Positions 7,536 through 16,837 of a DNA stretch of 23,951 nucleotides are shown in pieces (position 1 is the first letter of the stretch; each line of letters opens with the position of its first letter). Where the stretch lies: contig CAYJJQ010000015.1 in NCBI GenBank assembly GCA_964370545.1, positions 1 through 23,951 on the forward strand, written 5' to 3'. Origin of the DNA: CAKOSP01 sp964370545 (GTDB taxonomy: Bacteria; Bacillota_I; Bacilli_A; RF39; UBA660). A program made the translations under genes and the position numbers. The notes below the pieces were generated by a model, which saw only the letters and a program-made list of their open reading frames with translations, did not search any database and was not told the DNA's origin.

Positions 7536-10500
7536 TTAATTTGTTTTAATATTTAATTTGAATTCACTACATCCAACATACATATCTTTATTAATATCCC
7601 AAGCAAATGTATAACCATCAGCTTCAGATCCACTTCTAGTAACACCATAAGTGTTATTTGTAAAGTTTGTAATTACTTCTGTAATAGTATCAGTTCCTTT
7701 TTTATAAGAAATTGTTACTGTATCTACATCTTTAATTACTGTCTCTGTAGTTGCTGTTCCACTAGATGTTTGAGGATTTTTAATACTAATATTAGCACTA
7801 ATAGCATCAAACGCTTTAGTTAATGTTGCAGCATTACTAGCATCGTAATATCTAGAAGTACCAGATATACTAGTTAATATAGATTTTGTTGAGTTATCAA
7901 CAGAGAATCCAATAGTATAAATATTTTTAGTTGCATTTTTTAAATCCGATATAACCTTATTTCTAGCAGCTGTATTAGGGTTACATTCATACCACCATAA
8001 AATTCCTGAACAAGTTGCATAATCTGTTGGGGCACCATCCCCAAGAACTATAGCATATTTCCCAGCAGCATTACTAGCATTTAATAATGTTGTTACTTGA
8101 GAAATAGTAGTGTACATTGGTGTTCCTCCACCTTCATTATCATCAAAAGTATCAATTTCAGTAACGAATGAATTTAAAGTAGTGTCAGATAATTTTTTAG
8201 ATATTTCTTTAACTACTGAACCAGTAGTTCCATCTCCTGTACCAAATGTAAATATAGTTAAGTTGATAGTAGAACCACTTGTATTTTTACCATTTAAATT
8301 TCTAACGAAATCTTTAGTTACTTTTACAAGTTCAGATATTCTAGTTACACCAGAACCTTCATAAGTTTCATACCACATACTTCCAGAAACGTCTAACATA
8401 AGTACTACTTCAAGTGAAGTTGTATTTATATTATTAACATTAATTTCAACTGTTCTTTCAACATCAGTTGTACTAGTTCCAACAACTTCGTTATTTACTC
8501 TAGCATTTACTACTAAATCACTTCCAGCTAAAACGCTTCCTTGAATAGTACTTGTAAATACTAGTGTATCTGTTGTTGATGTTGGATTCCATGTGAATTT
8601 ACCATTTAAGCAAGTATATCCTGTCGGACAAGATAATCCTGCTGGTAATTCAATTTCTACTCCATAACCAGTTTGTAAATCATATGCTTTTTCATCAAAT
8701 GAAACTGTATAAATTACTTCTTCACCTGGTTCAAAATTTGTTTTCGAAGGTGCACTAGTAGTAATTAACATATTTACATTTCTAACTGTTAAATCAGCTG
8801 TTAACACGATTGATCCAGTATAATTATCTGTATCTACATGTGTTATAGTTGCTGTAGCATTCGATGTACCAATACTACTACGAGTATTATTTGAATAAAC
8901 TACTGTATAATCTGAACCTAATGTTCCAGTTAATAATAATGAATGTTCTTTACCAGTAAATGGAACAGTTAAATCATTATAAGTTGCAGTTATATCACTA
9001 GAACTTAAAGTTGCTTTTTCTATTTCATATGCTGTTGTTGCATTAGTTAAAGTATAATTATCAAGGTCATATGATGCTGTTGCATTATAATCTCCTGCTT
9101 CAATTGAAGCTAAATCATTAGTTTCTTTAACATATACAACTATCACACTACCATTAATAGTTATTGTTGCAGTTGGATATTGAGCAGTACCATTATAAGT
9201 TAATAATTTATTTGTCCATACAACTGGAACTTCTATAGCGTTAATTGTATACGCTTTTTCATTTGAATTAGTAAATTCATAGTTTGCTACTTCTGCAGCT
9301 ACTGCTGTATATGAACCAGCATCAATAGATGCTTTTCCATCTTTTTCAGTAACTGTTAAATCAAAGCTTGTTCCATCTACAAGTTCAATTGAAGCTGTTG
9401 GCATTTGTTTAGTTCCATTAAATGTAAATGGTCCTACGTTATCCCAAACAATTTCTACTTGTGCTGGAGTCACTTGAAGTGTTGCAGTATAATCTACTGA
9501 ACCAGTATAGTTAGTATTAGTTGCAAGCGGTTTAACTGTTGCAGTTACTAATTGTGATCCCACTACATCTAAAGTATTATCATCGTAACTAACTTCAAAA
9601 CCTGCTGGCACTCCACTAGCTTCTATACTATGGTTAGTTCCATTATATACAAAACTATTTCCATCAAAAGTGATATTTAAATCATCTTTTGTTAATGTTT
9701 TTGAATTAATTGTATAATTTAATGTTTCGTTGTTTAATACATAATTTGTATTAGTTATACTAGCTGTTGCAGTATAGTTTCCTGCATTTACTGAACCTTC
9801 CGGACTAGGAGTTACAATAACAATAAGTCCTGGTATATCACTAGTAGCCGTTGGTATTTGTTTAGTTCCATTAAATGTAAATGGCCCTACGTTATCCCAA
9901 CTAATATTAGCTACAGCTTTAGTAACTGATAAAATAGCTTCATCTGTTATTGATCCAGTATAATTTGAGTTACCAGTAATAGTAGCTACTACTGTTTGAG
10001 AACCAAATTCAATTCTTGTATTATCATTATAACTAACTGTAAATCCAGCATTTAATCCAGTAACTTCTACTTTATGTTCAGTTCCATCAAAAATTTCTGT
10101 TTTATCAGCAAATGTAAAGTTTCCTACATCTTCTCTAGTTATTTGTTTTGCATTTATCACATAATCATGTGATGCATTTGTAAATGTATAGTTTTCTACT
10201 GATGTTGCAAGTGCTGTATAGTCACCAGCATTAATTGATGCTGCATTACCTTCTACAGTTACCGTTACATCTACTTCTTGTCCATTAACATCTACAAATT
10301 TAGCTGTTGGCACTTGTTTAGTTCCGTTGAATGTAAATTCATCAGTACTCCATACAAGTGTTACAGATTTTTCAGTTACTTTAAGTACTGCTTCATCTGT
10401 TATTGAACCAGTATAGTTTGCGTTTCCTGTAATAGTTGCTACTACTGTTTGCTCACCTACATTAGTTCTTGTATTATCATTATAACTAGCTGTAAATCCA

Positions 10501-13460
10501 GCATTTAATCCTGTAACTTCTACTTTATGTTCAGTTCCATCAAAAATTTCTGTTTTATCAGCAAATGTAAAGTTTCCTACATCTTCTCTAGTTATTTGTT
10601 TTGCATTTATCACATAATCATGTGATGCATTTGTAAATGTATAGTTTTCTACTGATGTTGCAAGTGCTGTATAGTCACCAGCATTAATTGATGCTGCATT
10701 ACCTTCTACAGTTACCGTTACATCTACTTCTTGTCCATTAACATCTACAAATTTAGCTGTTGGCACTTGTTTAGTTCCGTTGAATGTAAATTCATCAGTA
10801 CTCCATACAAGTGTTACAGATTTTTCAGTTACTTTAAGTACTGCTTCATCTGTTATTGAACCAGTATAGTTTGCGTTTCCTGTAATAGTTGCTACTACTG
10901 TTTGCTCACCTACATTAGTTCTTGTATTATCATTATAACTAGCTGTAAATCCAGCATTTAATCCTGTAACTTCTACTTTATGTTCAGTTCCATCAAAAAT
11001 TTCTGTTTTATCAGCAAATGTAAATTCTCCTACATCTTCTCTAGTTATTTGTTTTGCATTTATCACATAATCATGTGATGCATTTGTAAATGTATAGTTT
11101 TCTACTGATGTTGCAAGTGCTGTATAGTCACCAGCATTAATTGATGCTGCATTACCTTCTACAGTTACCGTTACATCTACTTCTTGTCCATTAACATCTA
11201 CAAATTTAGCTGTTGGCACTTGTTTAGTTCCGTTGAATGTAAATTCATCAGTACTCCATACAAGTGTTACAGATTTTTCAGTTACTTTAAGTACTGCTTC
11301 ATCTGTTATTGAACCAGTATAGTTTGCGTTTCCTGTAATAGTTGCTACTACTGTTTGCTCACCTACATTAGTTCTTGTATTATCATTATAACTAGCTGTA
11401 AATCCAGCATTTAATCCTGTAACTTCTACTTTATGTTCAGTTCCATCAAAAATTTCTGTTTTATCAGCAAATGTAAATTCTCCTACATCTTCTCTAGTTA
11501 TTTGTTTTGCATTTATTGTATAACCAAGTTCATTAGAATTAGTAAACTCATAATTTGGTACTTCAGCAGCTACTGCTGTATAGTCACCAGCATTAATTGG
11601 AGTTTTACCATCTTTTTCTAAAATAGTTAAATCAAAGTTAGTTCCATCTACTAATACAATACTCGCTGTAGGTTCTTGTTCAGTTCCTGGAGTATATGTA
11701 AATGGTCCCATGTTATTCCAAATAATTTCTACTTGAGCAGGTTTAATTTCTAGTGTTGTAGTAAAAGTTATATTTCCAGTGTAATTCCCACTAGTTTTAA
11801 CTACTGCTACAGCATTACTTATACCTACATCAGTACGTTTATTATCTGTATATGTTACTTTAAACCCTTCATCATTTCCTTCAATTTTTACATTTCTTTG
11901 ATTTCCATTATATGTTTTTTCTTTACTTGGGAATGATAAACCAAATGCATCAAAAATTTCTTCTTCAGTCATTTCTTCAACATTTTTAGGAGTAATAGTA
12001 TATGTACCACCTTTTACAGTAATATTATAATTATCATTAGTATATTCTAATGTTAAAGCATATTTTCCTGCATTAGTTCCAGCTTCTTTATTAATTGTTA
12101 TACCAGCTGGTACTACTTCACTTCCTCTTGTTACTGTGTAATCTTGATAATCTACAAGAGCAGATCCAAATACACTACTTTGATCAGTAATTCTAACTGT
12201 AATTTCTCTCGCTAATACTTCTAAATCAGCATATAACATAAATGATCCAACATAATTTCCTGAAGTAATAACTTCAGCAGTTACATTGTTTATACCTTTA
12301 TTTGTACGTTTATTATTAGTATAAAGTACATTAAAGTTTTCATCATTTCCTGAAACAGTTAATTTTCTTTTATTTCCATTATAAGTAACTGTTTTATCTG
12401 TTAATGTAATTCCAAATGTATCAAAAATTTCTTCTTCAGTCATTTCTTCAACATTTTTTTGAGTAATTTCATAGTTACCCTTTACAAATGTTACATTATA
12501 ATATTCATTACTATGTACACCTGTTATTTCATAATCTCCTACAATTGCAGTTCTTGATGCAGCTGTACTTAAAGTAATTCCTGCTTCATGTCCTACAACT
12601 TCAGTTCCTGCAGTAACTACATAATCTAAAGTTTCTAACACATCACTAAATTGTGAAGTTTTATTATTAATTTGTACAGTAATGTTTCTTTTTGTTACTT
12701 CAAAATTAAACGTTAATGTCGCTGTATTTCCTAAACTATCTGAAGCTGTTGCAACTACTTCATATATTCCAGGTACATCTGGATTAATAGCACTTGTATC
12801 AAAAGATACTGCTACATCTCCATCATGTTCATCAGTTGCTGTTGCACTAAATGTAGGAACTTCATCATAAACTACCATAGAATACACATTATTTTCAGAT
12901 AATGTAATTTCAGGTGCTCCTGATTCATCCTCATCTACAACACCATTATTATTGTTGTCCGGCGCATATAGTGCAGTTACTGAGTAATCAGTAAGTACAT
13001 TTGTAAGCGCTCCACTCCATCCAGTAAATACAAAATTTAATCTTGTTGGTGTTCCTCCTGGATAAACTGCTGTATCACCAGCATCAACTGTATCTGTTCC
13101 TAATGTAACTTGATTAAAGTCTAAGAACGTTACAGTATAATCTCTAGTATTACAAATAAATTGGGCAACTAAATCTGTTTCCTCTTGAATATTTACAAGA
13201 TCTCCAGACCAACCACTAAATTCATAGTCACAAAATGCATCTTGTTCTCTAGTTGGTTCTTCACCTGTATAATCAGCATCTTGTCCTTCTTCAACAGTGA
13301 TTTCTTGCAAAATAGTATTATCATAGTTTCTAAAAACTACGCTGTAGTCTTCTAGCTGCTCATCTATAGCGTTAAGTCCATCACCTGTTCCCGCGAACGT
13401 GAACATGAACATTCCGATAAAGATAAATAATGCTAATGCTACTATTTTTCTTTTACTCAT
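7536..13460 (-). CDS. Giant secreted MBG-repeat protein with C-terminal von Willebrand A domain
   Basis: A 1974-residue surface or secreted protein, probably an adhesin. In order: a Sec signal peptide (about 1-31, KRK then a hydrophobic core); two InlB/Listeria-Bacteroides-type repeats (about 40-103 and 107-166, each with an FSGWSG or FTGWSG core); an EF-hand-like acidic loop DNNNNGVVDEDE (168-179); an Ig/HYR-like domain (183-256); a long stalk of MBG-type beta repeats (about 258-1590), including three nearly identical 151-residue units; a DUF11-like domain (about 1590-1675); and a vWA domain with MIDAS residues DVSGSM (1690-1695), GGGTPMY and LGDGAPTD. No LPXTG motif or C-terminal membrane helix is visible, so the means of surface retention is unclear. 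GGAGG precedes the ATG. Codon use does not look foreign. Confidence 0.9.
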   Translation of the reverse strand: MSKRKIVALALFIFIGMFMFTFAGTGDGLNAIDEQLEDYSVVFRNYDNTILQEITVEEGQDADYTGEEPTREQDAFCDYEFSGWSGDLVNIQEETDLVAQFICNTRDYTVTFLDFNQVTLGTDTVDAGDTAVYPGGTPTRLNFVFTGWSGALTNVLTDYSVTALYAPDNNNNGVVDEDESGAPEITLSENNVYSMVVYDEVPTFSATATDEHDGDVAVSFDTSAINPDVPGIYEVVATASDSLGNTATLTFNFEVTKRNITVQINNKTSQFSDVLETLDYVVTAGTEVVGHEAGITLSTAASRTAIVGDYEITGVHSNEYYNVTFVKGNYEITQKNVEEMTEEEIFDTFGITLTDKTVTYNGNKRKLTVSGNDENFNVLYTNNKRTNKGINNVTAEVITSGNYVGSFMLYADLEVLAREITVRITDQSSVFGSALVDYQDYTVTRGSEVVPAGITINKEAGTNAGKYALTLEYTNDNYNITVKGGTYTITPKNVEEMTEEEIFDAFGLSFPSKEKTYNGNQRNVKIEGNDEGFKVTYTDNKRTDVGISNAVAVVKTSGNYTGNITFTTTLEIKPAQVEIIWNNMGPFTYTPGTEQEPTASIVLVDGTNFDLTILEKDGKTPINAGDYTAVAAEVPNYEFTNSNELGYTINAKQITREDVGEFTFADKTEIFDGTEHKVEVTGLNAGFTASYNDNTRTNVGEQTVVATITGNANYTGSITDEAVLKVTEKSVTLVWSTDEFTFNGTKQVPTAKFVDVNGQEVDVTVTVEGNAASINAGDYTALATSVENYTFTNASHDYVINAKQITREDVGEFTFADKTEIFDGTEHKVEVTGLNAGFTASYNDNTRTNVGEQTVVATITGNANYTGSITDEAVLKVTEKSVTLVWSTDEFTFNGTKQVPTAKFVDVNGQEVDVTVTVEGNAASINAGDYTALATSVENYTFTNASHDYVINAKQITREDVGNFTFADKTEIFDGTEHKVEVTGLNAGFTASYNDNTRTNVGEQTVVATITGNANYTGSITDEAVLKVTEKSVTLVWSTDEFTFNGTKQVPTAKFVDVNGQEVDVTVTVEGNAASINAGDYTALATSVENYTFTNASHDYVINAKQITREDVGNFTFADKTEIFDGTEHKVEVTGLNAGFTVSYNDNTRIEFGSQTVVATITGNSNYTGSITDEAILSVTKAVANISWDNVGPFTFNGTKQIPTATSDIPGLIVIVTPSPEGSVNAGNYTATASITNTNYVLNNETLNYTINSKTLTKDDLNITFDGNSFVYNGTNHSIEASGVPAGFEVSYDDNTLDVVGSQLVTATVKPLATNTNYTGSVDYTATLQVTPAQVEIVWDNVGPFTFNGTKQMPTASIELVDGTSFDLTVTEKDGKASIDAGSYTAVAAEVANYEFTNSNEKAYTINAIEVPVVWTNKLLTYNGTAQYPTATITINGSVIVVYVKETNDLASIEAGDYNATASYDLDNYTLTNATTAYEIEKATLSSSDITATYNDLTVPFTGKEHSLLLTGTLGSDYTVVYSNNTRSSIGTSNATATITHVDTDNYTGSIVLTADLTVRNVNMLITTSAPSKTNFEPGEEVIYTVSFDEKAYDLQTGYGVEIELPAGLSCPTGYTCLNGKFTWNPTSTTDTLVFTSTIQGSVLAGSDLVVNARVNNEVVGTSTTDVERTVEINVNNINTTSLEVVLMLDVSGSMWYETYEGSGVTRISELVKVTKDFVRNLNGKNTSGSTINLTIFTFGTGDGTTGSVVKEISKKLSDTTLNSFVTEIDTFDDNEGGGTPMYTTISQVTTLLNASNAAGKYAIVLGDGAPTDYATCSGILWWYECNPNTAARNKVISDLKNATKNIYTIGFSVDNSTKSILTSISGTSRYYDASNAATLTKAFDAISANISIKNPQTSSGTATTETVIKDVDTVTISYKKGTDTITEVITNFTNNTYGVTRSGSEADGYTFAWDINKDMYVGCSEFKLNIKTN
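10152..11510 (-). repeat. Tandem array of three 453-bp units inside the giant gene
   Basis: Three consecutive units encode residues 651-801, 802-952 and 953-1103, each starting AKQITREDVG and ending in HDYVIN. By eye they are the same at the DNA level except for a few bases around the GEF/GNF codon. The first two units carry GEF; the third, and a following partial fourth (to about 10050), carry GNF. The fourth then diverges into a related but distinct repeat. The other MBG repeats of the protein share only amino-acid similarity, so this array arose by recent duplication or has been homogenised by recombination. Confidence 0.93.
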
Positions 13461-13577
13461 ATTTTCCCTCCCTTATTAGTACCCAATAACTATTATATTC
13501 TTTTGCAACTATAAATTTAACAATTATTGGTGTATGAATAAATTTTCTTGATGACCAAATCCCTCTCTGCATTAAAT

Positions 13578-13606
13578 AATATAGCATAAATCGACATTTT
13601 TTTCAA
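13578..13606 (-). promoter_or_regulatory. Promoter and long leader of the giant surface-protein gene
   Basis: Minus-strand TTGAAA (13606-13601), a 17-base spacer and TATATT (13583-13578) preceded by TGC (extended -10). A start near 13571 would give a leader of about 110 bases, which contains CCAATAA/TTATTGG arms (13524-13530 and 13483-13489) that could pair at a distance. A second TATAAT at 13497-13492 with a poor -35 is an alternative. No gene is visible between 13461 and 13638. Confidence 0.65.
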
Positions 13607-13631
13607 GGAAAATCGTATTTTTTTTTGCAAT

Positions 13632-13652
13632 AAAAAAACGGATAAATATCCG
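13632..13652 (-). terminator. Terminator of lepB
   Basis: Stem CGGAT/ATCCG with an AAAT loop, followed by seven Us on the minus strand, directly after the lepB TAG. Confidence 0.75.
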
Positions 13653-14183
13653 CTATGCTGGGCCAAAATTTGTAAACGGCCATATAGTAAATATACATTT
13701 ACCTTGAAAATCTTCAATTGCAACTAAACCAAAGTCTCTACTATCATATGAATTAGAACGATTATCTCCTAAAACTAGGTACATTCCATCGGGTATTACT
13801 TCATGATTACCTGGCAAATCAGATAGTTTAAAATCCTCTGTAACTAAATCCGTTACTATGCTTTCTTCAAAGCCTTCACCGTCTATATATAAGACATTAT
13901 CTTTATATTCAATAGTTTCACCAGGAAGACCAATAACTCTTTTTACAAGCATTCTAACCTCTTCAGATTCCATTGCTATAACATCATTTCTTTTTACATC
14001 AAAGAAAGTATAATGCATTTTACTTAATAGCATTACTTCTCCATCTTTATGAGTTGGTTCCATTGAAGGACCAACTACTTGAGTAAAACTAATTACATAT
14101 AACGCTAATATTAATACTACTATAATTACTATAATATATTTAAATGTATCATTAAAAAATTCTTTTATATCTCTTAAATCCAT
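13653..14183 (-). CDS. lepB: Type I signal peptidase
   Basis: This membrane serine protease removes signal peptides from exported proteins. The 176-residue protein has a single N-terminal membrane helix (about 16-34) typical of Gram-positive enzymes. The catalytic Ser40 is in VGPSMEPT, the general-base Lys81 in MLVKRVIGLPGE, and the conserved GDNRSNSYDSRDFG block follows near the C-terminus. The ATG at 14183 follows GGAGG with 7-base spacing and is preferred over an in-frame start at 14210 that overlaps the promoter. It is a separate transcription unit immediately upstream of the giant secreted protein, which is a plausible substrate, though a housekeeping role is more likely. Confidence 0.96.
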   Translation of the reverse strand: MDLRDIKEFFNDTFKYIIVIIVVLILALYVISFTQVVGPSMEPTHKDGEVMLLSKMHYTFFDVKRNDVIAMESEEVRMLVKRVIGLPGETIEYKDNVLYIDGEGFEESIVTDLVTEDFKLSDLPGNHEVIPDGMYLVLGDNRSNSYDSRDFGLVAIEDFQGKCIFTIWPFTNFGPA

Positions 14184-14210
14184 TGTATTTCCTCCGTTTA
14201 TAGTAACCAA

Positions 14211-14219
14211 ATTATAACA
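14211..14219 (-). promoter_or_regulatory. Extended -10 promoter of lepB
   Basis: Minus-strand TGTTATAAT, a perfect extended -10, ends 27 bases before the lepB start; there is no convincing -35. Confidence 0.55.
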
Positions 14220-14251
14220 TACATCATAATTATTATCTATATGTTTTTATC

Positions 14252-14278
14252 AAAAAAAGAATTACTAAGTAACTCTTT
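14252..14278 (-). terminator. Terminator of deoD
   Basis: A 10-bp stem with one G-U pair (plus-strand arms AAAGAATTAC / GTAACTCTTT), a 3-base loop, then a U run on the minus strand. The stop codon at 14279-14277 overlaps the stem. Confidence 0.7.
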
Positions 14279-15008
14279 ATTTAATAACCGCTTCTAATGC
14301 TAGTATAACCATATGTTTAAGCGACGATTCTCTTTCTTCAATAGAAAGTACTACATCTGAAAACTTTGAATCAACAGCTGTAGCCATTATAGCAGCTTTT
14401 CTTCCCATTGAATTCGCTATATGAACTATACCAAATCCTTCCATTTCTTCCCCAATAACTTTAATGTCTTTTGGAACTCTAGCAAGAGCTGCATCAGCAT
14501 CTACATAAGGTCCAAATACATCCATTGTCATAATAGTACCAAAATGTACTTTTTCATTTAATTCTTCTGCCGCTAATTTTATATCATTAGTTAACTCTTC
14601 ACTAGGTTTAATAAAGGTATCATTTGAACCATTATATTGAAAAGCAAAGTTTGATTGTGTATATAAACTATCTGCAACTATTATTTCCGGAATTTTTACA
14701 CTAGGATCAACAACTCCACATGTACCAAATCTAATGATTTTTTCTACTCCAAAATAATGAAATAATTCAAATACATATATTCCAGCAGATGGCATTCCCA
14801 TACCATGCGCCATTACTGTAACTTCTTTTCCCTTATACGTTCCTGTGTATCCAAACATATTTCTAACACTAGTAACCAATCTAGCATTTTCTAAAAAATT
14901 TTCTGCTACAAATTTCGCTCTTAGCGGATCACCTGGCATTATTACTAATTTAGCTATATCATTATTATTTTCAACTTTAATGTGAATTGGATTTTCTCCT
15001 ATAAACAT
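14277..15008 (-). CDS. deoD: Purine nucleoside phosphorylase, hexameric DeoD type
   Basis: It cleaves purine (deoxy)nucleosides with phosphate to base and (deoxy)ribose 1-phosphate in salvage. The 243-residue protein matches the DeoD family: PGDPLRAK (25-32, phosphate loop), GTYKGKEVTVMAHGMGMPS, RFGTCG (93-98), the ribose-binding EEMEGFG (187-193) and the general-acid Asp213 in TAVDSKF. Two places differ from E. coli DeoD, 'EMEAAG' being EMEGFG and 'VSDH' being AVDS, which might alter base preference; the key Glu, Met, Glu and Asp remain. AAGGAG precedes the ATG. It lies 38 bases after the ABC exporter pair with no terminator between, so co-transcription is likely. Confidence 0.94.
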   Translation of the reverse strand: MFIGENPIHIKVENNNDIAKLVIMPGDPLRAKFVAENFLENARLVTSVRNMFGYTGTYKGKEVTVMAHGMGMPSAGIYVFELFHYFGVEKIIRFGTCGVVDPSVKIPEIIVADSLYTQSNFAFQYNGSNDTFIKPSEELTNDIKLAAEELNEKVHFGTIMTMDVFGPYVDADAALARVPKDIKVIGEEMEGFGIVHIANSMGRKAAIMATAVDSKFSDVVLSIEERESSLKHMVILALEAVIK

Positions 15009-15046
15009 TTTATCACTCTCCTTATTTTAATTTTAACATATAATAA

Positions 15047-16837
15047 TTAATTTTCAAATTGCGAATTGTAAAGTTTGGCATAAAAACCACCTTTTTTTAA
15101 CAACTCATTATGATTGCCTTGCTCTACTACATTACCTTTATCTAATACTAATATAATATCTGCATTTTTTATAGTAGATAATCTATGAGCTATAATAAAT
15201 GAAGTTTTACCTTTCGAGAGTTTATCCATTGCTTTTTGAACTAACTCTTCGGTACGTGTATCAACATTACTAGTAGCTTCATCTAATATTAAAAATGGTG
15301 AAGTCTTTAACAAACCTCTTGCAATTGTTAAAAGCTGTTTTTCACCAGCTGATAAACTTTCAGCATCAGATAAAATTGTATTATATCCTTGAGGTAACGC
15401 TTTAATCAAGTGATCTATTCCAACCATTTTACAAGCGTTTTTTGCAGCAGCATCATCAACGTTTTTTTGATTATATTTTATATTTTCAAGTATAGTACCT
15501 TCAAAAAGCCAAGTATCTTGAAGTACCATACAAAATAAATCTCCTACATTTTTTCTGGTAATTTCACCGATGTTTACATTATCTATTATTATTGATCCTG
15601 ATTCTATTTCATAAAATCTCATTAATAAGTTTACAAGAGTAGTTTTTCCAGCTCCAGTAGGCCCTACAATAGCTACTTTTTGTCCTGCTTTTACTTTTAA
15701 AGAAAAATTATCTATTATTGTTTTACCTTTTTCGTAACTAAAATGAACGTCTTCAAAAGTGATATTGCCTTTTGTTGTTAAAGCATCTAATTTTTTTGTT
15801 TTATTTTTTTCATTTGCTAATTCTTCTTCTTCAAGTAAATTAAATACTCTTTCCGAAGCAGCTGTCAATGATTGTAAAGATACTAAACTTTGAGCAATAC
15901 TAGAAAGTGGTTGTGTAAATAATCTAATGTATATCATATACGCTATGATAACTCCAATTGTAATTTTTCCTTCAAATGCCAAATATGCACCTACTACACA
16001 AACTGCAGCATATCCAAAGTTACCAATAAACCCCATTAAGCTAGGCATTAATCCCGAGAAAAATTGGCTTTTCATGGCACTATCAAATAAATCACTATTG
16101 TATTTATCAAATTGTTTTTTAGCGTTGTCGGTCGCGTTATAAACTTTTACAACTGAGTGCGAGGAATATATTTCTTCAATATGACCATTTAATATTCCTA
16201 ATTCTTTTTGTTGTTTATTAAAATATTTTTGAGATTTAACTAAAATAATACCAAGTACAGCAAATCCAATTATAGATGCTCCTATTGCTGTAATTGACAT
16301 TAATACATTAGTAGAAAACATCATTATAACAACTGCTATTAATAAAAATACCGCTGATATAAATGAACTTAAACTTTGATTTAATGATTGACTAATGGTA
16401 TCAATATCATTTGTTGCAATAGATAAAATATCTCCCGTTTTATTTCTATCAAAATATTTTAAGGGAATATTATTTAACTTACTTGTTACTTTACTTCTTA
16501 AATCTCTACAATATTGTTGTGCTATTTTAGTAGTAATAAACCCTTGAGAAGTCGATAAAATAAAACTAAAGCCATAAATTATAAATAATATAACCGCAAT
16601 ACTAACTACATAATCAGTATCTATATTTCCCATCAAACCTTGACTAATAGCATCAGTTATTTTTGTTATTTGATTTGGTCCTATTATTTGTAATACAGAA
16701 CCTGCTAATGCAAATACTATAGATAAAAACAATAATATCTTGTATTTGCCTAAACTTACTAATAATCTTTTTAAAGATGCTTTAAAATCTTTAGGTTTTT
16801 CAACACTTTGATTTTTTGATCCCGGACCTCTATTCAT
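15047..16837 (-). CDS. ABC exporter half-transporter, consensus-ATPase subunit
   Basis: A 596-residue type IV ABC exporter subunit: six predicted membrane helices in the first ~320 residues, then the nucleotide-binding domain. It has Walker A GPTGAGKT (392-399), a degenerate signature LSAGEKQ, Walker B LILDEATS with the catalytic Glu520, and the switch His551 (IIAHRLST). It overlaps the upstream partner gene by 8 bases, with AAGGAG before the ATG at 16837. Together they form a heterodimer like EfrAB/LmrCD/BmrCD, a class known as multidrug exporters. The substrate cannot be inferred. A frame extended to 16873 lacks a ribosome site. Confidence 0.93.
   Translation of the reverse strand: MNRGPGSKNQSVEKPKDFKASLKRLLVSLGKYKILLFLSIVFALAGSVLQIIGPNQITKITDAISQGLMGNIDTDYVVSIAVILFIIYGFSFILSTSQGFITTKIAQQYCRDLRSKVTSKLNNIPLKYFDRNKTGDILSIATNDIDTISQSLNQSLSSFISAVFLLIAVVIMMFSTNVLMSITAIGASIIGFAVLGIILVKSQKYFNKQQKELGILNGHIEEIYSSHSVVKVYNATDNAKKQFDKYNSDLFDSAMKSQFFSGLMPSLMGFIGNFGYAAVCVVGAYLAFEGKITIGVIIAYMIYIRLFTQPLSSIAQSLVSLQSLTAASERVFNLLEEEELANEKNKTKKLDALTTKGNITFEDVHFSYEKGKTIIDNFSLKVKAGQKVAIVGPTGAGKTTLVNLLMRFYEIESGSIIIDNVNIGEITRKNVGDLFCMVLQDTWLFEGTILENIKYNQKNVDDAAAKNACKMVGIDHLIKALPQGYNTILSDAESLSAGEKQLLTIARGLLKTSPFLILDEATSNVDTRTEELVQKAMDKLSKGKTSFIIAHRLSTIKNADIILVLDKGNVVEQGNHNELLKKGGFYAKLYNSQFEN

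Noticed and set aside
7536..7700. Frameshift truncating the giant protein
   Set aside because: A good terminator starts four bases after the stop, so there is no leftover coding sequence downstream.
10050..11516. CRISPR or mobile repeat array
   Set aside because: The 453-bp repeats are contiguous, in frame and coding, with no spacers or transposase.
8110..12870. Short plus-strand frames opposite the giant gene
   Set aside because: They have no ribosome sites and lie wholly antisense to a domain-supported reading frame.
13517..13723. Small leftward open frame between lepB and the giant gene
   Set aside because: It runs through the lepB terminator and the giant gene's promoter and has no ribosome site.
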